From contig JAGXNO010000024.1 in assembly GCA_019894975.1 (NCBI GenBank), positions 1-53,144 of the forward strand: 53,144 nucleotides of DNA, given 5' to 3'. The notes beneath the pieces are model-generated. The model did no database searches and was not told the DNA's origin. It was given only the letters and a program-made list of their open reading frames with translations. How positions within the stretch are numbered: position 1 is the stretch's first letter; the number at the start of each line of letters is the position of its first letter. This document shows positions 1-9,237 of the stretch, one piece after another. A program made the translations under genes and the position numbers. Origin of the DNA: Promethearchaeota archaeon. GTDB taxonomy: Archaea; Asgardarchaeota; Lokiarchaeia; Sigyniarchaeales; SOKP01.

Positions 1-1
1 A

Positions 2-544
2 GGTATAACTTATCCAGATAATAACGGAGGATTCCTAAAAATATTTGGTTCAAATATCAAGAAGTACAACATGAAAAAGTTATGTAATCATCGTAAGCAC
101 AAAATTGGTTTTGTATTTCAGTTTTACAACTTATTTCCCGCACTCACTGCAATTGAAAATGTGGCGATTTCAATTGAACTATTAAATAAGAAGAAAAAGC
201 TGCACCTTTATAACATCGCCACAGAATATCTAGAAATGGTAGGGTTAGGTGATAGATTGCATCACTATCCTTATCAGCTTAGCGGTGGAGAGCAACAAAG
301 GGTTGCTATCGCAAGAGCTTTAGCTAAAATTCCCTTTATAGGTAAGGAATTTATCCTTTTATGTGACGAGCCAACAGGTAATTTAGATACCGGTACAGGA
401 GAAAAAATAGTTGATTTGATAATGAAACTTAATGAAGAGGAAGATATAACGTGTGTTATAGTTTCTCATAATCCACAGATAGCAGAAAAGTTTGCATCTA
501 AAATTGTTAGAATTGAGAATGGTATGATAGACCAGAACAGTTAA
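2..544 (+). CDS. ABC transporter ATP-binding protein, MacB/LolD type (5' partial)
   Basis: The reading frame is open from base 2, so the gene begins before the window and its Walker A loop is missing. Visible are the Q-loop region ([12 protein letters not shown]), the ABC signature [15 protein letters not shown], Walker B with the following D-loop ([11 protein letters not shown]) and the H-loop (IVSHN). [12 protein letters not shown] and EPTGNLD are typical of the LolD/MacB/FtsE branch, whose ATPases drive FtsX-fold permeases in export or mechanotransmission rather than import. The permease gene follows after 4 bases, so the two are co-transcribed. An internal ATG at 71 is not the true start, because conserved sequence continues upstream of it. 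The cargo cannot be inferred. Confidence 0.93.
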   Translation, partial: GITYPDNNGGFLKIFGSNIKKYNMKKLCNHRKHKIGFVFQFYNLFPALTAIENVAISIELLNKKKKLHLYNIATEYLEMVGLGDRLHHYPYQLSGGEQQRVAIARALAKIPFIGKEFILLCDEPTGNLDTGTGEKIVDLIMKLNEEEDITCVIVSHNPQIAEKFASKIVRIENGMIDQNS

Positions 545-548
545 ATCG

Positions 549-3047
549 TTGACACAGATGAGGATTTTTCATAAAAAAGCGTTAAAAGATTTCAAAAAAT
601 TCGGTTGGAGAAGCTACTTAATAATTTTTATTTTAGTTTTGTCCATTGGGGGAAGTTTAGGATTCATTTATGTTTTATTAGCTGCCGATCCTTGGATGGA
701 TTCCTATTTTGATAATGTTAACCATGCTGATTATGTCTATCAGTTAGAAGAAAATGCTTGGATAAACCAAACTGAGTTAGATGGGTTAAATGATCTAGAT
801 GAAGTAGAATATTATACGGGGAGACTTTTTTGGAGATGTTCATTAAAATTGGAGGATCATAATGAAATGAAGTATATACTTCTTGTAGGGTTAGATCCTT
901 CAATAGAATTACCAAAAGTGTTTAATTATACAATTGAATCTGGATATAACTTCAATAATAATGGTAATAATTTGAGTTTAGTAATAGATAGTGATTTTGC
1001 AGCAAGAAATTCCTTAGATAGGGGAGATATCTTGACTCTCAGCGGTTTGAATGAGGCAAAATTGAATGTATCCGGTTTTTGTAATGCACCTGAGTTTTTA
1101 ACGTTAACTTCAAATCCTGAATATTCAATCCCAATTCAGGGATCAATTGCGATAGGATATCTCTCAAAAGACACCTTAAAAAACTACTTAGTTCAATATT
1201 TTGAAGGATTAAACGCTACTTCACCGGATGATTTAACTCCATCTATAGAATATTATCAAAAAACAGATTACAATAATATTGCTGTTACATTTGAAGATTT
1301 GATTGAAATTAGTGATGGAAATAATGCTGTAAAGGCTTACTTAGAAGGTAATTTAAGCATTAATATTGAAACTGCAGAAAAATTTGAAGAAATGAGAGTT
1401 TATGATAGATTTCATGGGAGTATACAAGACGCGAAGAAGTTCACAACGATTATTTTAATATTTATGCTACTTATGGGTTTGTTTATCACTTATGTTATTT
1501 TTAATAGATATGTTTATAACCAAAAACAACAAATAGGTACGCTTATGACTTTCGGTTATAAGAAGTCTGATATTACGAAGTATTTTCTCAACATTTTTAT
1601 ATTAATATCCGTAATAACAATACCTCTTTCATTATTAATTGGATACACCATGGGGTGGGCTATTCTGGGAGTTATAGTCTCAAATTTAGCGAATCTTCCT
1701 GTGAATAACCTTGATTTTATGTTTTTACCTGAAATTGTTTATATTGGACTGAGTTTAGGATTTTTTATAACATTCGCAAGTCTTTTTATTCCTGTAATTA
1801 GCATCAAAAAGATGAACACCGCAGATTTGGTTTATGGTCAATCTAAAGCTAAAGTTTCGATATTAAGACTAAAAAAATCATTAAAACCTAAAAAAAGAGT
1901 ATTTTATAATCTAATTTACAGAAATCTTCTCCGAAACAAAAAGAGATTACTTTTTACAACAGTAGCGATGACATTTTCTTTATTGATAATCTCAGCAACT
2001 CAAACTATAGTTGATAGTATGAATTATAATGTCGGGAGAGTGTTTAAGTCAGATAATGACGATACTCAAGCAAACGAAATTTGGGATTTGAATGTTGACT
2101 TTCAAAATAGTGTAAATATGAGTTATTTTAATAATACAGTCGACCAATTATCGGAAATTAATGGTATTAATGAGTCTCAGATCTATGTAAAGGGATTGAT
2201 CACTGCTAAAGGAGAAGAAGATCAAATGTTTTTATTAAATGGTTTTAATGCTGAGAATACTAGAATGCATTCTTTTACCTGGGCAGGAGATCAAAATTCA
2301 ATTCCCATACATGAAGATGAAATAGTTATTTCACGCCAACACTCATTAAGGCTAAATAAAAAAGTAGGAGATAACTTAACAATTACTAGCTCTACTAATG
2401 ATAATTACACGATGAAAATTGTAGGAATCCATTTTGAATTAATAAGTTCAGGATATGTTTCCCTGGGTGGTGGTCGAGAAATTCTTCATAATGGCGAAGA
2501 AATGGTAGATGGGGTATATATTCTACTTGAAAGTAGTGTAGATAAGGAATATTGTATTAACTCTATTTACAATTTAGATAATATTGAAATTGTTCTCGAT
2601 TGTGAGGTAATGGCAAATAAATTGGCAGAATTTTACGAGGATTTTGTACCTCTCATGCTAATTGTTGTGGTATATGGTCTGATTGTCTCTTTCTTCATTA
2701 TTTTTTATAACTCTGTTATGAATATCTATGATAAAAACTATGAATATGGGATATTGAGATCATTGGGTTTTGAGAGAAGAAGAAATTTTAGTCTAATACT
2801 AGGTGAGAATATGATACAAGGGCTTATTGCGATAATTTTGGCATTAATATTCACGTATCCCTTAAGTCTTCCTCTTGCCGCTATTTTTCAGGGAGATGGA
2901 CCATTTAAAGTAATAATAGGTCAAAATGCTATTATATATATAATCATTCCACCACTGATCCTAATATTTTTGGGCTCATTTATTAGTTTAAAGACTATTT
3001 ATAAAACTAATCTTTATGAACAAGTCCAGACAAGATTTATAGGATGA
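549..3047 (+). CDS. ABC transporter permease, FtsX/MacB family, two-module
   Basis: This 832-residue membrane protein is the partner of the ATPase just upstream. It has an N-terminal membrane helix (about residues 22-45), a large extracytoplasmic domain, and an FtsX block of three helices (about 295-420). A second anchor helix (about 465-485), a second external domain and a final FtsX block (about 695-820) follow. This duplicated arrangement is usual for archaeal and Gram-positive MacB/LolC-like permeases. The start is TTG at 549 or, equally plausible, ATG at 558; there is no clear ribosome binding site. The gene converges with the dehydrogenase gene downstream, with 12 bases between them. 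Confidence 0.9.
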   Translation: MTQMRIFHKKALKDFKKFGWRSYLIIFILVLSIGGSLGFIYVLLAADPWMDSYFDNVNHADYVYQLEENAWINQTELDGLNDLDEVEYYTGRLFWRCSLKLEDHNEMKYILLVGLDPSIELPKVFNYTIESGYNFNNNGNNLSLVIDSDFAARNSLDRGDILTLSGLNEAKLNVSGFCNAPEFLTLTSNPEYSIPIQGSIAIGYLSKDTLKNYLVQYFEGLNATSPDDLTPSIEYYQKTDYNNIAVTFEDLIEISDGNNAVKAYLEGNLSINIETAEKFEEMRVYDRFHGSIQDAKKFTTIILIFMLLMGLFITYVIFNRYVYNQKQQIGTLMTFGYKKSDITKYFLNIFILISVITIPLSLLIGYTMGWAILGVIVSNLANLPVNNLDFMFLPEIVYIGLSLGFFITFASLFIPVISIKKMNTADLVYGQSKAKVSILRLKKSLKPKKRVFYNLIYRNLLRNKKRLLFTTVAMTFSLLIISATQTIVDSMNYNVGRVFKSDNDDTQANEIWDLNVDFQNSVNMSYFNNTVDQLSEINGINESQIYVKGLITAKGEEDQMFLLNGFNAENTRMHSFTWAGDQNSIPIHEDEIVISRQHSLRLNKKVGDNLTITSSTNDNYTMKIVGIHFELISSGYVSLGGGREILHNGEEMVDGVYILLESSVDKEYCINSIYNLDNIEIVLDCEVMANKLAEFYEDFVPLMLIVVVYGLIVSFFIIFYNSVMNIYDKNYEYGILRSLGFERRRNFSLILGENMIQGLIAIILALIFTYPLSLPLAAIFQGDGPFKVIIGQNAIIYIIIPPLILIFLGSFISLKTIYKTNLYEQVQTRFIG

Positions 3048-3059
3048 AAAAAAGAGCTT

Positions 3060-4118
3060 TTATTCCTCTTCGAGTTTTAAAATTACCTTCATGGATTCTT
3101 TTGCTTCATAGACAACTTTGAATGCTTCCTGAGCTTTAGATAATGGGAATCTATGAGTGATTAAGTCTATAACTTTGATTCTTTTTGAGAGAATCCAATT
3201 ATATGCCTCATCAAGATCTTGAGGTGCGGCACCATAAGAGGTCATGATGGTGATTTCATTCCTCCAATATTTATTAATAGGAACCTCAAGATTAACACCG
3301 GGTTCGGGAACAGCAAAAAAGATGATTCTACCACCCGAAGCTGCACAGTCTAAGGCTTGTTGTGCTGCTGATATAGCACCAGTACATACAATTACAATAT
3401 CAGCTAACCTATACTTATTTAACTCTTTAATCTCTTTTTGAAGATCCTCTTTAGCATGAAATACGGCGTCTGCTCCGAATTCTTTTGCTTTCTGCAATCT
3501 ATATTCATTAATATCTGTTGCAAAAACATTTTTTGCCCCCCTAAGCTTCGCTAATTTTATATGTAATAAACCTGATGTGCCACAACCTAGCACCAAAACA
3601 GTTGATCCTTTCTTAACACTTGCCAATCTTTGAGCACGACAAACGCAGCCAAGAGGTTCTATAAAAACTGCTTCTTCATATGATACACTTTTATCTAAAA
3701 CATATACTCCTTTTTTTTCAATATTAATTTTTGGGATTCGTACAAATTCAGCAAAACCACCAGGATCAAAATTAGTATTATGGAGTAAATCACAAGCAGT
3801 TTGATGTCCTTGCTTACAATAATGGCAATCAAAACAAGGAACATGATGAGAAACAAATACTCGGTCTCCAACTTTTAAATGTTTAACTGTTTCATTTTTC
3901 TCAACTATATCTCCTGCTATTTCGTGGCCTAAAATTAAAGAATCCACACCTAATTTCTTCATTTTGGCAAATCTATAATATTCTAGTACGTCAGAACCAC
4001 AAATGCCTGACTCTTTTACTTTTACTAAAATTTCTCCTTCTCCAATTATAGGTTTTGGAATTTCATCTTCTTTAATGTCTTTATTACTATAATATCGTGC
4101 GACTTTCAACAATTTCAC
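3060..4118 (-). CDS. Zinc-dependent alcohol dehydrogenase (MDR superfamily, threonine/sorbitol dehydrogenase-like)
   Basis: The 352-residue protein has the medium-chain dehydrogenase plan. Catalytic zinc ligands are C40 (GICGSD) and H65-E66 (GHEIAG). The four structural-zinc cysteines are C95, C98, C101 and C109 (PCFDCHYCKQGHQTAC). A Rossmann NAD(P) site (LVLGCGTSGLLH) lies near residue 175. By family it would oxidise a secondary alcohol, polyol or threonine with NAD(P)+; the substrate is not deducible. It starts with GTG, and that GTG overlaps the TGA stop of the DUF1028 gene (GTGA), which implies translational coupling in a two-gene operon. Confidence 0.92.
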   Translation of the reverse strand: MKLLKVARYYSNKDIKEDEIPKPIIGEGEILVKVKESGICGSDVLEYYRFAKMKKLGVDSLILGHEIAGDIVEKNETVKHLKVGDRVFVSHHVPCFDCHYCKQGHQTACDLLHNTNFDPGGFAEFVRIPKINIEKKGVYVLDKSVSYEEAVFIEPLGCVCRAQRLASVKKGSTVLVLGCGTSGLLHIKLAKLRGAKNVFATDINEYRLQKAKEFGADAVFHAKEDLQKEIKELNKYRLADIVIVCTGAISAAQQALDCAASGGRIIFFAVPEPGVNLEVPINKYWRNEITIMTSYGAAPQDLDEAYNWILSKRIKVIDLITHRFPLSKAQEAFKVVYEAKESMKVILKLEEE

Positions 4119-5056
4119 TTCAATTTTAATATTTTATTTAACTCTTCTTCTGTAACATTTAATAACGCCACATCAGGGAGTCTTTCTGTTAGTGTACGCC
4201 AATTGTAATCTTTTTTGAAGATTTCTTTAAATAAAGGTAATGCAGTCTCAAGTTTTTTATTGTTAGCTAAAGAGATAGCTGTCCAATATTTCATTTCAAG
4301 ATTGTCAGGGACCATTTCACTTGCTTTGTTGTATACATCCAAAGCGTTTTCCATATCACCTTTTTCCATAGCAACGTCTCCCTTATCCATATTCTCGTAA
4401 GCCCTCCAGAGTTTCAATAATCTAGCTAGTTCTTCTAGGGGTTCATTATGATCCTCAACTCTAATATCAATAAAGGGATCATCCCATTTATTTTCAACTT
4501 GTTCACCTTTCACGATTAAGATGGCTGCTGATTGTTTACCTCTGATATCTCCTCCTTCTGCTTCAGCGGCTTCTAAAGTTTTTACTATCCTTTCAGGTAA
4601 AGGTAAAATTTTATTTTTTTCAAATGCTTTTGCCATAGCAGACCAAACCTTATCAGTTAGCATCATATTTGCTTGGACTGAAAAATTATCCCCTTTTACG
4701 TGACCTGCATCTTTTATACACTTTGATCCCGTATGAACAGCGACTCTACCATTACAATCTAATAATGCTACTTGTCTTACATCCTTTCCTTCATCATCAG
4801 AAAGTAATATATTTAATGCTTCTTCTGGAGATTTACCTTGTTCCATTAAATCAAGCCCTCTCAATCCAAAAGACTTATTTACAAATGATTGTGTGGCTAC
4901 TACACCCACTCCGGAACGCCCCCAATCCACAACAGAGCCTACTGAAAAATAATGACTTTGGACTCCTACACCCATCTCTCCAGTTTTTGAATCTCTGGCA
5001 ACAATAGAATAAGTATTAACTAGTGGAAAACTTCTGCAATATTTTGAAATTTTCAT
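4115..5056 (-). CDS. DUF1028 family protein (Ntn-hydrolase-like) with C-terminal TPR
   Basis: Residues about 15-215 match the DUF1028 pattern as I know it: TYSIVARDSKTGEMGVGVQS near the start, then VVATQSFVN, a central EGKDVRQVALLD and GDNFSVQANMM. The family is predicted to adopt an Ntn-hydrolase fold and is thought to be an amidohydrolase, but its substrate is unknown. The last ~90 residues form helix pairs typical of tetratricopeptide repeats (GDMENALDVYNKASEMVPDN). About 14 residues precede the usual family start. It is the first gene of an operon with the zinc alcohol dehydrogenase, so the two may act on one catabolic substrate; that is inference. Confidence 0.82.
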   Translation of the reverse strand: MKISKYCRSFPLVNTYSIVARDSKTGEMGVGVQSHYFSVGSVVDWGRSGVGVVATQSFVNKSFGLRGLDLMEQGKSPEEALNILLSDDEGKDVRQVALLDCNGRVAVHTGSKCIKDAGHVKGDNFSVQANMMLTDKVWSAMAKAFEKNKILPLPERIVKTLEAAEAEGGDIRGKQSAAILIVKGEQVENKWDDPFIDIRVEDHNEPLEELARLLKLWRAYENMDKGDVAMEKGDMENALDVYNKASEMVPDNLEMKYWTAISLANNKKLETALPLFKEIFKKDYNWRTLTERLPDVALLNVTEEELNKILKLK

Positions 5057-5170
5057 AATTTTATACTTACCCCATTCTTATTAAAGTATTCTTAAGGATG
5101 ATTTTATTGATTCTAAATTAAGAATGAGAATTATATAAAAAATAAATATGAGTCAAATTAATATTAAATC

Positions 5171-5809
5171 TTATTTCGATTTACGCCGAGTTAACAATTT
5201 AAATGCTATATCCGTACCCATTCCTTGATTGTATGCTAATTCAATCCAAAGCATGGCAAGAGGTTCGGTTAACCTAGCATTTTTAAGTGTGCCCACATCA
5301 ATAACATCAAAGCCGAGATCAATCCCTAATTGTTTTACTATCGATTTTGCTTCTAGATCATCTCCGCAGATAAATGTAGATGCTTTCTGTGTTCCAAACT
5401 CTAGTTTACTCAAACTTTCAGAACCAAGGGTATGAAAAGCCTTAATCACTTTTGCTCCTTCGGCCCAATTTGCGATTTCTTCTACTGCAGATGTTGTGTG
5501 TCCGACCAATAATCCTCCTAAATGAGGTGCTACAGCATTGGTACAATCAATTAAGATCTTTCCATTCAGATCACCTGCAGCTTCGATAGACTCCTTTGCT
5601 GATGACCATGGAACTGCAAGAACTACAACATCACCAAATTCAGCTGCTTCTGCATAAGTACCTCCTGATGCCTTTGGCCCAAAAGATTTAGCTAATTTTA
5701 ATACATTAACAGGATCTCGAGAACCGAACATTATTTCATGATTTATATTGAGCCATATCTGTCCTAAAGCTCTTCCCATATTACCTGTCCCAATTATTCC
5801 GATCTTCAA
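5171..5809 (-). CDS. NADPH-dependent F420 reductase-like protein (Fno family)
   Basis: This 212-residue protein starts with a Rossmann dinucleotide-binding motif (MKIGIIGTGNMGRAL), followed by a phosphate-gripping segment (FGSRDP) expected for NADP(H). The middle (VVVLAVPWSS, KILIDCTNAV) fits the Fno/ProC-like fold. True Fno enzymes move hydride between F420H2 and NADP+. The same fold is also found in proteins of unknown substrate, so the F420 assignment is probable rather than proven. Ftr in this window shows that the organism has methanogen-type C1 cofactors. The gene is monocistronic and the region upstream (5810-5956) shows no other gene. Confidence 0.75.
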   Translation of the reverse strand: MKIGIIGTGNMGRALGQIWLNINHEIMFGSRDPVNVLKLAKSFGPKASGGTYAEAAEFGDVVVLAVPWSSAKESIEAAGDLNGKILIDCTNAVAPHLGGLLVGHTTSAVEEIANWAEGAKVIKAFHTLGSESLSKLEFGTQKASTFICGDDLEAKSIVKQLGIDLGFDVIDVGTLKNARLTEPLAMLWIELAYNQGMGTDIAFKLLTRRKSK

Positions 5810-5956
5810 TTTTAGTAATCATCCTCTCAATAGAGTTACTTCATTCTAAGTCTAATCTTAAACCTTAAAATTAATTTAAAAGAATAATTTTGAATGATTA
5901 GGTTTAATTGAAAATATAATAGTTGAGTATTTATATCTTGAGCTCTGATATTTAAA

Positions 5957-6547
5957 CTATTCATTAACTAAAACTGTAAGTATCTTAATAATTCGAGAGG
6001 GATTAACAATTCCACATACGCAAGGTCTTGTTAATTTTTGTGCCGCCTTTTCAATAGATATCTTTCCTTTTTTTATTAATTCCACGTAATTAGTAATTGA
6101 TTGAGGGGAGACCGTGTGATGACCACACATCGTTGTTATTTCGAGTATTTCTTTTTTTGGTAATAATTCTTTTCTGCCAAAATTTCCACCTAAAGAGAAG
6201 TGAACTGTATGAATATCTAATTTGAGATCTTTAAGAATATTTTCAATCTCAGAGATTAATCCACTAACTACAATTGAAATTCCAAGGTCTTCCTTTTTAA
6301 GCTCTTGAATTACCTCTTTCACTGTATCAATATTATTAAAAGCAGCAGTAATAGTAGAAGACGTTTTCCAGCCAAATTCGGGCATAATATTTGTTGGTTT
6401 ATGTTTGTTCATAATTTTTGCTATTTTTATTAGCTTTTGGCGCGAATCGTCATAATTATCATTGATTCCTCTTGCAAACATAGCTAATAAAACAAAATCT
6501 TCTTTTAAATCCTTCAAATTCCCTATTCTGTGTAATGTATGAGTCAA
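5957..6547 (-). CDS. Conserved hypothetical protein with C-terminal CxC motif
   Basis: I do not recognise this 196-residue protein. It has a central alpha/beta part (DLGISIVVSGLISEIENIL), then VHFSLGGNFGRKELLPKKEI, a CGHHTVSP segment and the closing motif TRPCVCGIVNPSRI. The Cys and His residues suggest metal or iron-sulfur binding, or a redox site. It begins 21 bases after the stop of the ferredoxin-fusion gene on the same strand, so the pair is probably an operon in which the ferredoxin protein feeds electrons to it or regulates it. No membrane segment or signal peptide is present. Confidence 0.6.
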   Translation of the reverse strand: MTHTLHRIGNLKDLKEDFVLLAMFARGINDNYDDSRQKLIKIAKIMNKHKPTNIMPEFGWKTSSTITAAFNNIDTVKEVIQELKKEDLGISIVVSGLISEIENILKDLKLDIHTVHFSLGGNFGRKELLPKKEILEITTMCGHHTVSPQSITNYVELIKKGKISIEKAAQKLTRPCVCGIVNPSRIIKILTVLVNE

Positions 6548-6568
6548 AGTTTTTACACCTCTTTAATC

Positions 6569-7270
6569 TTATGGTCTGCCCAAACCAATATTTATTTTCG
6601 CATTCGGTCTTACCTCGAACCCTAAATCGGACAGGAGATTTATTACCTCATCAGTATTATTTTCTTTTATTCTTGAAACAATCCCAACAGAAAAGACAGT
6701 ATCGATTTCATCCTCTACCTCCCTTACTACTTCTAAAATGCGAGGTAATTTCTCAGTAGGGATTTTAAATTCTATAATCGCTGACAAAACTCTTTCATCC
6801 TTTATTTCTTCATTAATATGCCCTCTGTCATCAACAATTAGTGCTGTAACTGGACTTTTATCCTCATATATTACTCCAATTTCCGCAAATTTTGTCGTGA
6901 ATAATTCAATATTTCGAAGTTTGGTCCCTACTCCGGGACGTCCTAGCTCAATGGACACACCAAATTCTCCAGATTTATAGCGATTAGTTACATCATTAGT
7001 TTTCATCTCTTCAGTTCCTCTACCCGCTACACCTGTTATTTTGTGAGTAGTAGTTACGTTGCTGAAAGGAATTCGAAGTTTTCTTGGCCAGTTTAACTTT
7101 TTCATTCTAATCGCATTGACAGGGCAATTAGCGTTCCTATAACATACTGAACATTCTACGCAAAATTCTTCATCTATGACCGCTTTTTTTCCAACCATTT
7201 TAATTGCTTTAACAGGACAAATAATTATGCATTGTCCGCAACCATTACAAACATCAGCTTTAATTTCCAT
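6569..7270 (-). CDS. Two-cluster 4Fe-4S ferredoxin fused to an ACT-like C-terminal region
   Basis: Residues 1-60 hold two ferredoxin motifs: CNGCGQCIIICP (C8, C11, C14, C18) and a second one, FCVECSVCYRNANCP, with a slightly longer spacing. The remaining ~170 residues are not ferredoxin. They contain GEFGVSIELGRPGVGT followed by two alternating alpha/beta stretches (residues about 140-230) that resemble ACT-type regulatory folds. The protein probably carries electrons while sensing a ligand. It is the promoter-proximal gene of a pair with the CxC hypothetical protein. The exact family is unknown to me. Confidence 0.7.
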   Translation of the reverse strand: MEIKADVCNGCGQCIIICPVKAIKMVGKKAVIDEEFCVECSVCYRNANCPVNAIRMKKLNWPRKLRIPFSNVTTTHKITGVAGRGTEEMKTNDVTNRYKSGEFGVSIELGRPGVGTKLRNIELFTTKFAEIGVIYEDKSPVTALIVDDRGHINEEIKDERVLSAIIEFKIPTEKLPRILEVVREVEDEIDTVFSVGIVSRIKENNTDEVINLLSDLGFEVRPNAKINIGLGRP

Positions 7271-7371
7271 ATAATCTTTACCTGTATATATTTAAATATT
7301 ATTGAGTAAAATTAGGTTGTTTTATTATTTAAAAGAATAAATTCAAAGATAATTAAAAAAAGAAATTAATT

Positions 7372-7578
7372 TTATTGGTTAAGTATGTTTTTTTTACTAC
7401 GGATAAGTATTTTGAAACTCTCATCTTCAAGATCGTTATACATTTTGAGCTCCTTCGAAAGGAAATCACCCAAAGCGATCCTTATCGCTTCACTTCGGGA
7501 AGCGTAAATTCCCATATCATTTAAAACCTGAATTGCTTGCAAATATTTTTCTGGTAAATTTATTGTTATAATCTTCAT
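7372..7578 (-). CDS. Ribbon-helix-helix (CopG/NikR-type) DNA-binding protein
   Basis: A small protein of 68 residues from ATG 7578 (a TTG at 7587 would add three). The N-terminal strand [11 protein letters not shown] is followed by two helices with the [11 protein letters not shown] signature of RHH_1 regulators. These bind DNA as dimers through the beta-strand and often repress their own gene. The C-terminal tail ([18 protein letters not shown]) has no recognisable ligand domain. Two inverted repeats lie upstream (7664-7714 and 7730-7749) and are candidate operators. Confidence 0.85.
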   Translation of the reverse strand: MKIITINLPEKYLQAIQVLNDMGIYASRSEAIRIALGDFLSKELKMYNDLEDESFKILIRSKKNILNQ

Positions 7579-7663
7579 AATTTTCAACCCTTTAGACCCG
7601 GAATTAGAATATATTATTTTGAATTGGTTTAATATTTTATATATTTTGTCGGATGGTTTATAA

Positions 7664-7714
7664 ATTCGTTATATTAATCCTTTAATTGTATTAACCGTTT
7701 AAGATCTAACGAAT
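7664..7714. repeat. Spaced inverted repeat ATTCGTTA ... TAACGAAT
   Basis: Perfect 8-base arms at 7664-7671 and 7707-7714 lie in the AT-rich region upstream of the ribbon-helix-helix gene. The arms are 35 bases apart, which is about right for paired half-sites bound by two regulator dimers. Chance occurrence in AT-rich DNA is possible. Confidence 0.35.
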
Positions 7715-7729
7715 ATAGGATTTTCAAAT

Positions 7730-7749
7730 TTGTCATATATTTATGACAA
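7730..7749. promoter_or_regulatory. Palindrome TTGTCATA-TATT-TATGACAA, possible operator
   Basis: A perfect 8-4-8 inverted repeat in the intergenic region 7579-7830. It is about 150 bases upstream of the ribbon-helix-helix gene and about 80 bases beyond the stop of the hypothetical gene that ends at 7831. It could be an operator for the RHH regulator or a hairpin in the transcript of the upstream gene; it lacks the T-tract usual for termination. Confidence 0.4.
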
Positions 7750-7830
7750 TATTAACGCAATAATAAGACTAAATTATTATTTAGGGTTTAAAATCCAGAC
7801 GGGATAAACAAAAAGTTGAAAAATAATAAG

Positions 7831-8589
7831 TTATGGTTTATTAAAGGATTTAAGGTGTAATAGCGTTGAATACGCAGATTTGTAAATATCAGCATGACTG
7901 ACGCCTTTAATATCCTTAAGATATTTTATGATAAAATCCTCTTCCCGCTTAATGTAAGTAATCCCTTTTGTTTTATGTTCCTTATCAATGAATATATCAA
8001 TTTTTAATACTTTTTGATCAGTATTACTTGGCATCTCTGGCATCATATTAAAAGTAAATAGTAAATCGGGATCTTGGTCATTATTTGCATTAAGAACAAA
8101 CAGTAAATTAGGTTCTGCTACTGCCATAAAACTTTCCAATGAATGAAATAGATCATCGACTTTTATCGTTATTTTTGAATTATTTGCCCCATTGCACGTG
8201 GTGCAGTCACTAATCATTGGAAGTAAAAATTTCTCTTTTCCACGAAAAGCTAGACTCATTTCGTTTGAATTTAAAAATTGTTTGATTACAGGATCATCTT
8301 TTTCTATGATAAAATTCTCAGAAATCGGGTCACTTTTAACGTATATTATTAATGAGCCTGATGAAATAAGGTTTATTTTTTGATAATAGATTTTAAGAAT
8401 AGGATTATATGGTAAACTGATTACCTCCTTATTACCCCCCAAGCCCATTTGAGCTAATATATTCGTGGATACTTGACTGGTTAGTGTAAATAATAGAAAG
8501 GTTCTAAAATCAGGTAATTCGATAAAATTAGAAAAATCTTCAAATTGTTTCTGTACAAATTCAACTTTCTGTTTTAATTCTTCTGACAT
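7831..8589 (-). CDS. Hypothetical protein, soluble
   Basis: A 252-residue protein that I do not recognise. It starts with a helical segment (MSEELKQKVEFVQKQFEDFS), then has mixed alpha/beta sequence with SGSLIIYVKSD, an SDCTTCNGANNS stretch containing a CxxC, and FMAVAEPNLLFVLNANND. No membrane helix or signal peptide is seen. It is on the same strand as the DtxR-type regulator gene, which ends 65 bases upstream of it, so they may be co-transcribed. Function unknown. Confidence 0.6.
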   Translation of the reverse strand: MSEELKQKVEFVQKQFEDFSNFIELPDFRTFLLFTLTSQVSTNILAQMGLGGNKEVISLPYNPILKIYYQKINLISSGSLIIYVKSDPISENFIIEKDDPVIKQFLNSNEMSLAFRGKEKFLLPMISDCTTCNGANNSKITIKVDDLFHSLESFMAVAEPNLLFVLNANNDQDPDLLFTFNMMPEMPSNTDQKVLKIDIFIDKEHKTKGITYIKREEDFIIKYLKDIKGVSHADIYKSAYSTLLHLKSFNKP

Positions 8590-8654
8590 CTTAATTCATA
8601 ATGAAAGAATTTATTAAGTTAGTTGTTTCAAGGAATAATGGATACTAATTAAAT

Positions 8655-9077
8655 TTATCCATCTAAGTATTTTGAGAGGAATTCTTCCAATGAATTTTTA
8701 ACATCGTGTGTAATATGATGCTCTATCTCGCAAGACAAATTTTCTATAACATCTTTATCTTCGATTTTTAACACTTTAGCAAAAAATTGGTATAACAAAC
8801 CATGGGCTTCATCTAATTGTTTAGCAATTCTTTTCCCTTTATCAGTTAGTCTTATGGATTTTCTTGGTTCCCATCTAATTAAACCTTTTTTTTTCAATTT
8901 CTCTAACATTCCACTTACAGAAGGAGGTTCTATTTTCAAGCTTTCTGCGATCTCTTTGTTGGTGACCCATCCACCTTTCTTTTTTCTCGAAATATTGTAA
9001 ATTTCATCTAAATACCTCTGGTAACTCTCAGGTATTTCTGTTATTTCTGAATTTTCTTGACTACTTCTCTTGGCCAT
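8655..9077 (-). CDS. DtxR/MntR-family metal-dependent transcriptional regulator
   Basis: 140 residues. The N-terminal winged helix (about 12-80) shows the family pattern: YLDEIYNISRKKKGGWVTNK, then IAESLKIEPPSVSGMLEKL and KGLIRWEPRKSIRLTDKG. The dimerisation and metal-binding part retains CEIEHHITHDV, corresponding to the C/E-x-x-E-H metal-ligand cluster of DtxR and MntR. There is no C-terminal SH3-like domain, so the length resembles MntR. It probably represses metal uptake when Fe(II) or Mn(II) is bound. The gene is divergent from the PhnN-like gene; a metal-transport target is not visible in the window. Confidence 0.9.
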   Translation of the reverse strand: MAKRSSQENSEITEIPESYQRYLDEIYNISRKKKGGWVTNKEIAESLKIEPPSVSGMLEKLKKKGLIRWEPRKSIRLTDKGKRIAKQLDEAHGLLYQFFAKVLKIEDKDVIENLSCEIEHHITHDVKNSLEEFLSKYLDG

Positions 9078-9237
9078 TTTTAAATTAGAATTTTTTGATA
9101 ATCGATAAAAATATTCTTTTCTAGTAAGATTGATAACACCAATTATACTTTAATTTTTTTTGTTTTATGAATGAAAAATTATTATTAGAGACTATAAATT
9201 CAAACCTAGCTTTATAATAATAAGTAATTTCTTATGA

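Noticed and set aside
4669..5007. 112-codon plus-strand frame opposite the DUF1028 gene
   Set aside because: Leucine-rich shadow without domain character; the opposite strand carries a recognisable family.
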